DNA of 64,000 bases from Costus lasius (Eukaryota > Streptophyta > Magnoliopsida > Zingiberales > Costaceae), in assembly GCA_027563935.2 (NCBI GenBank), contig CM050454.1, positions 46,280,596-46,344,595 of the forward strand. The letters are read 5' to 3'. Position numbers and translations under genes: made by a program. Below the pieces are notes generated by a model. It searched no databases. It was given only the letters and a program-made list of their open reading frames with translations, and had not been told where the DNA came from. Positions 60,258 through 64,000 of the stretch are shown here, piece by piece (within the stretch, counting starts at the first letter, position 1; each line of letters begins with the position of its first letter).

Positions 60258-60391
60258 GCAATGGTTAATATTAGTGCATTTATAAGATTTGGTAAACTAA
60301 GCTTTGTTTATATTTGTTTCGTTACTGCTTTTCGGTTTTAGTTTCTTCTGTTTCTTTTCTTGAGTTTTATCATTGTGCTTGACATCTTTTT

Positions 60392-61450
60392 ATGCAAAGA
60401 AGCTTGAGAACAGGTGACCTCTATGACATAAATCTTGAGATTGAGAGGACATTCAGAAGGAGAAGGAAACTCAAACAGATTCAGGAAAAAGAAATGAAAC
60501 TCAAATGAAGCCTATTCTACTGAATCTAGATAATGGTCAAGCGCCCCAAGCTGTGGGGAACAACAACAATTGAACCCTGAGGGATTATGCTGGTCCCTCC
60601 ATTCAAGGATTACAGTCAGGCATTGCTCGGCCGAACGTGGAAGCCAACATTTTCAAAATCAAACCGGCTTTACTCCCTATGGTTCAATAACATCAGTTTA
60701 GTAGTTCTCCTCTTGAGGACCCCAACATGCATCTTTCAATCGTTTTAGAGTATTGTGATACATTAAAAATTAACAGTGTTTCTACTGATGCCATCAAGTT
60801 GAGACTATTCCCTTTTTCTCTAAGGGATAGAGCAAGAGCATGGCTCTATACCATACCTTCAGCTTCTATAAGGTCACGGGGAGAATTGTCGCAAGTTTTT
60901 CTTTCCAAGTACTTTCCTCCTTCCAAGATGATACAACTGAGAGATCAAATCACAAGCTTCATGCAAAAAGATGGAGAGTCCTTGTACGAGGATTAGGACA
61001 GATTCAAAGAGTTGTAGAGAATGTGCTCACATTATGACATAGAGACTTGGGTGTTGATTCATACATTTTACAATGGACTGAACTATAACACAAGACTCAC
61101 AGTTGATTCTACAGCTGGAGGAGTCTGAATGAACAGAGGAGTTGAAGATGCTATGAACCTCTTGGAAGATATGGCAATAAACCACTATCAGTGGTCATTA
61201 GAAAGGGGTACACCTTCTAGGCAAGCAGGTAAATTTGAAATTGATACTCTAACCTCCCTTGTTGCTAAGGTAAATTTGACTAGGAAGATAGATTCTTTAT
61301 CAGTTAATTCTATTGATGCTAATTCTTTATCTTGTGAGATATGCAGAGTCATAGGTCATGCAGGTGCAGAATGCCAGTTGGGAAATGGTCAAAGTAGATC
61401 GAACATTGTAATTCACCTTTTAGTACTTCTTGCGATGTCTAAAACATAGA
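60392..61450 (+). pseudogene. Athila-like gag (second family), truncated
   Basis: Starts near ATG 60392. The central gag domain (Retrotrans_gag type) is clear at 60727-60996: CDTLKINSVSTDAIKLRLFPFS-type text through LRDRARAWLY, KYFPPSK and ITSFMQKDGESLYE. A stop falls at 60994-60996 and a further stop follows. The part at 61129-61449 has the NLLEDMAINHYQW segment and a CCHC knuckle CEICRVIGHAGAEC. The early part before 60727 is broken by stops. At about 61450 it ends at an inverted LTR, so protease and pol are absent. Confidence 0.85.
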
Positions 61451-62474
61451 AAATCTTGGCCACGATGATTATAAGCAAATAAAACCAACAAAGATTGAAT
61501 AAACGCTGATAGATCATACAAACATTGATATTAAAAATTCAAACAAAATATCCATATAAAAGGACTATACCCCTAGTCCCGAATAAGAGTTTAAGATATC
61601 AAGATTGTTCTATTTAATGTAAGATTCTCAAACAAACTTTCCAAGGAGGACACGATCAAAGGAAGGGAGATTGAGAGTGAAAGAGCATACTATTCTTATC
61701 AAGTTCGATGAAGAATTGCTTGTAAAATCACCCAGCAAAGCCTCTTTCAACCTGCTATCGCCTCCTTGTCGCTGATTGGCTTCGTTAGTCCCCTATTGAA
61801 GACCAACTAACCCTTTCTCCACCCTTATTCACCTCTTTTTTCTCTAGAAAGATGTCTCCTAGAATTACCCTCAAGATTGTCAAAATGTTGATAGGAAATA
61901 GTGACTTTTCATGTTCGGCAAATGCCATCACGGTCGTGATGTTTGTCAGGGCTTGGCCATGACGTCTTCTATCAAGAACTGGAAAATCGATCATGGATGT
62001 AACATTCATCAAGGGTAGGCCATGAAATGTTCTATGGAAAACTAAAATGTAGATCATGGCCATGAAGAAAATCAAGGCTCAATTGTGAACCGTTATGTGG
62101 AACACAGTATGGCCTTGATCTTCACTATGGATACATCTTCAAATTTTGGTTCAAACACTTCATGGTTTTGGTTGTCGTCAAGGTTCAACTGGCCATGATG
62201 GAGATACAAAAATCCTATTTTACACCAATTTTGCTGTGCAACCTCATCTTGTCATCCTGAATCACTCGATAACCATAGAAATCATCAAATAAGCTCTAGA
62301 ATTGAGTGATTTCACCTAAATTTCCACAAGGATGAGAAATTGTGAAGGTTCTAAATAAAACAAGTAAATAAGTCTAATTGGGGCATAAAAATAAAAGAAT
62401 CTACTTTGATTTATGATAAAAATAGATAAGGAAATACCATAAAAATGTAAGGCATTAGGAGTACACCACTATCA
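61451..62474 (-). repeat. Inverted Athila-like LTR of the second family (partial)
   Basis: On the minus strand it starts TGATAGTGGTGTACTCC at 62474 and shows the same order of blocks as the LTR at 58741 (CTTATTTACTTG, then GGTGAAATCACTCA against GGTAAAATCACTCA). Homology is clear to about 61740 and fades toward 61451. Contains the CATCACGGTCGTGATG palindromic motif near 61930. Confidence 0.6.
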
Positions 62475-62525
62475 TGAATTGTGATTCGGTGCCATATCTT
62501 CAATCAATCCAAGTGCTTCGTCTAG
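62475..62525. other. Short junction segment
   Basis: About 50 bases between two minus-strand LTR-like blocks. No primer site is seen; the origin is unknown. Confidence 0.3.
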
Positions 62526-62807
62526 TGTTGTGATCCGCAAGTGCACGGATACTCGAAGTAATAAAGAAAGTATTGAATCCACACGGACCTACGTTGTCGA
62601 ATACTAAATAGCTGATTTCTTACTATCTAGGCTAATCGAAGTAGTGAGAATAGAAATTGGAAGCTAAAAACGGAATTATCAGAGAGAAAAGCTGGGACTA
62701 GGGTTTCGTTCACTTTAACTTTTATGAGCTAGATATGAAGAAGGATTTTGTCAGTTCAAATTTATCATGATGAAGATGTAATTTACTAAATAAAAGGGTT
62801 GTTTCAC

Positions 62808-62975
62808 TTTCGTGCAAACAACTGCACAGGGATTTATGCTCACTTTCGCGCAAGATTCTTCCCAACGCTGAAGATAAGTAAATCATCAAACAATGAATTC
62901 AAGGATCACTTTCATGCATCCGAATTCAATGTTGATAATCTCTAGTGGAGATTCAAGGATCACTTTCGTGCATCC
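62808..62975. repeat. Short repeats CACTTTCGTGCA within the LTR
   Basis: CACTTTCGTGC or a one-base variant occurs four times, and the longer phrase ATTCAAGGATCACTTTC is repeated at about 62898 and 62950. Local amplification inside the LTR. Confidence 0.75.
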
Positions 62976-63449
62976 GAGTCTCAACACTAGTTTTACTCAT
63001 GGATCTCCAACGTTCCGATCCTTGCTTTCGCACAAGATCTCCACGTTTGACAAATAGACTCGATCTATAGGTTCATGTTATAATTATGGCAATTAATTTA
63101 CTAGAACAGATCAAATTAGATCTAACCTAAGGAAGGGATCCTAACATGCAATTCTAGGGTTCCAAATTCTCAAGCAATTCCCTTTCGGTCTCAAGTGATA
63201 ATTCTAAGAACATAATTAGTAACATGAACTTATAGAGAGTCTAAGTACAATTATCACATGAGCAAAATCATCACGGTAATATTAAACTCAACGAAATAGT
63301 AAAAATAGTCATCTAGTCATTGGGAATCAAGTGAATTACTCCCCTATGTCCCAAAAGTAGTTTAAGCTATCATCATGAAGGAATTACAATAGATCATGGT
63401 TTCAGAGGATCGAAAATCGAAGTAAAAGAGAAGTTTAGAAAATACAGCA

Positions 63450-63473
63450 CGGCTGTGAAGTATTTCACAGCCG
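63450..63473. repeat. Perfect inverted repeat, 10-bp arms
   Basis: CGGCTGTGAA (63450-63459) and TTCACAGCCG (63464-63473) form a perfect hairpin with a 4-nt loop. It is the cleanest example of the CACGG/CCGTG family of palindromes in the window. Confidence 0.9.
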
Positions 63474-63844
63474 TAATTTGCAAGAACCGTCGATGAACAG
63501 TGCCGGCGATTTCTCTTTCTTCGATTTCTCTTCCAATCGATTTCCTTTCGGTTTGAAACTTCTGGCACGTTGTCTCCTCCTTCAGACGAAGCTTCAGTAT
63601 GAAAATTACGGCCGAAGAACATCTGGATCGAGCGTGGCGGCGAAACCCTAGGCGGCGGCGTGGATCGCGATTTCTCCCTCGACAGTGCACGAAATTTGGG
63701 GCTTTTGGTCTCTCCGTAATCCTCTCATGAAAAGCTCTGCCTCTACTTCTTACGGCATCCGATTTAAGGCCCTGGATCGCTCGCGATCTTCTCCGCAAGA
63801 ATCGGGCGTTGATATTGACTCGAGCGTCGCGATCAGAACAGAAA

Positions 63845-63879
63845 TTACGGCAGTGTAATGTCTTACGGCACTGCCGTAA
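63845..63879. repeat. Perfect inverted repeat, 11-bp arms
   Basis: TTACGGCAGTG (63845-63855) and CACTGCCGTAA (63869-63879) are exact inverted copies around a 13-nt spacer. A degenerate third copy follows near 63915-63955. Confidence 0.9.
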
Positions 63880-64000
63880 AATCGCTCGAGTCTTCTATTC
63901 TGATGTTTTCGGGGAATTACGACACCGTAATCTGGTTTATGGTAGTGCCATAAAATCGGCTGAACTCTCTGTTCGCAAACGTCCAGAGATTACGGCCTGT

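Larger units (their letters stand above)
62526..64000 (-). repeat. Minus-strand Athila/Tat-type LTR, running off the window
   Basis: The plus-strand start TGTTGTGATCCGCAAGTGCACGG is, reversed, the typical Athila/Tat LTR end (GCACTTGCGGATCACAACA). Inside are four CACTTTCGTGCA-type short repeats (62808, 62841, 62909, 62961). Further on are strong inverted repeats (63450-63473, 63845-63879). The gene-like frames near 63394-63798 lie in the LTR and have no recognised domain. The outer end is beyond the window. Confidence 0.6.

Noticed and set aside
62808..62975. CRISPR-like spaced repeats
   Set aside because: The repeats are short, irregularly spaced and part of a plant LTR.

Overview
This window looks like the genome of a flowering plant, possibly a monocot. 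I see no host gene that I can support. Almost all of it is LTR retrotransposon sequence of plant-only lineages: Ty1/copia of the Angela (BARE-1-like) type, Ty3/gypsy of the Athila/Tat type, a chromovirus-like gypsy LTR and a Tork-like copia remnant. Lineage names are recognised from protein motifs and from LTR and primer-site structure, not from a search. Species cannot be named. Layout, left block (1-20004): a gypsy LTR (1-1959, cut by the window edge) abuts the RNase H region of an old minus-strand Angela-like element (1960-7539, with a 2.1-kb LTR at 5436-7539). That element sits in the gag of an Athila-like fragment (7540-8601). The Athila fragment is interrupted again, in its protease region, by a nearly intact plus-strand Angela element, here called A (8602-17693, 5-bp target duplication AATTT), and resumes at 17694. 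A solo LTR of the older Angela-like family follows (18021-20004, target duplication GGTGG). Layout, middle block (22870-55259): one Athila-like element with target duplication ATGGC, a shortened gag remnant and no recognisable pol, has been swollen to 32 kb. At 25735-51239 it carries a tandem Angela array, here called B, of the form LTR1-internal1-LTR2-internal2-LTR3, with a single outer target duplication CTTCC and a 7396-bp period. LTR1 is itself split by a minus-strand Angela element, here called C (26549-35573, target duplication CACTG). Layout, right block (55260-64000): a minus-strand Tork-like LTR and pol remnant, a degenerate tandem array, a gypsy LTR-like segment, an Athila-like LTR plus primer site plus gag, an inverted LTR of the same kind, and a minus-strand Athila/Tat-like LTR that runs off the window. 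How the parts work: the Angela copies share LTR, initiator-Met primer site, a leader of about 1.8 kb, one gag-pol frame (zinc knuckle, protease, integrase, reverse transcriptase, RNase H), a polypurine tract and LTR. All copies are now broken by stop codons or a frameshift. The most interesting signal is a conserved gene structure in this family. Each LTR carries an ATG in good plant start context followed, nine bases from the A of the ATG, by a GTATGA splice-donor-like site. Each leader ends with a strong branch-point plus acceptor signal just before gag. Splicing between them keeps the gag frame in every copy, gives an AUG to the two array copies whose own gag ATG has become ACG, and removes the primer site and the leader. 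This would separate a translated RNA from a genomic RNA.
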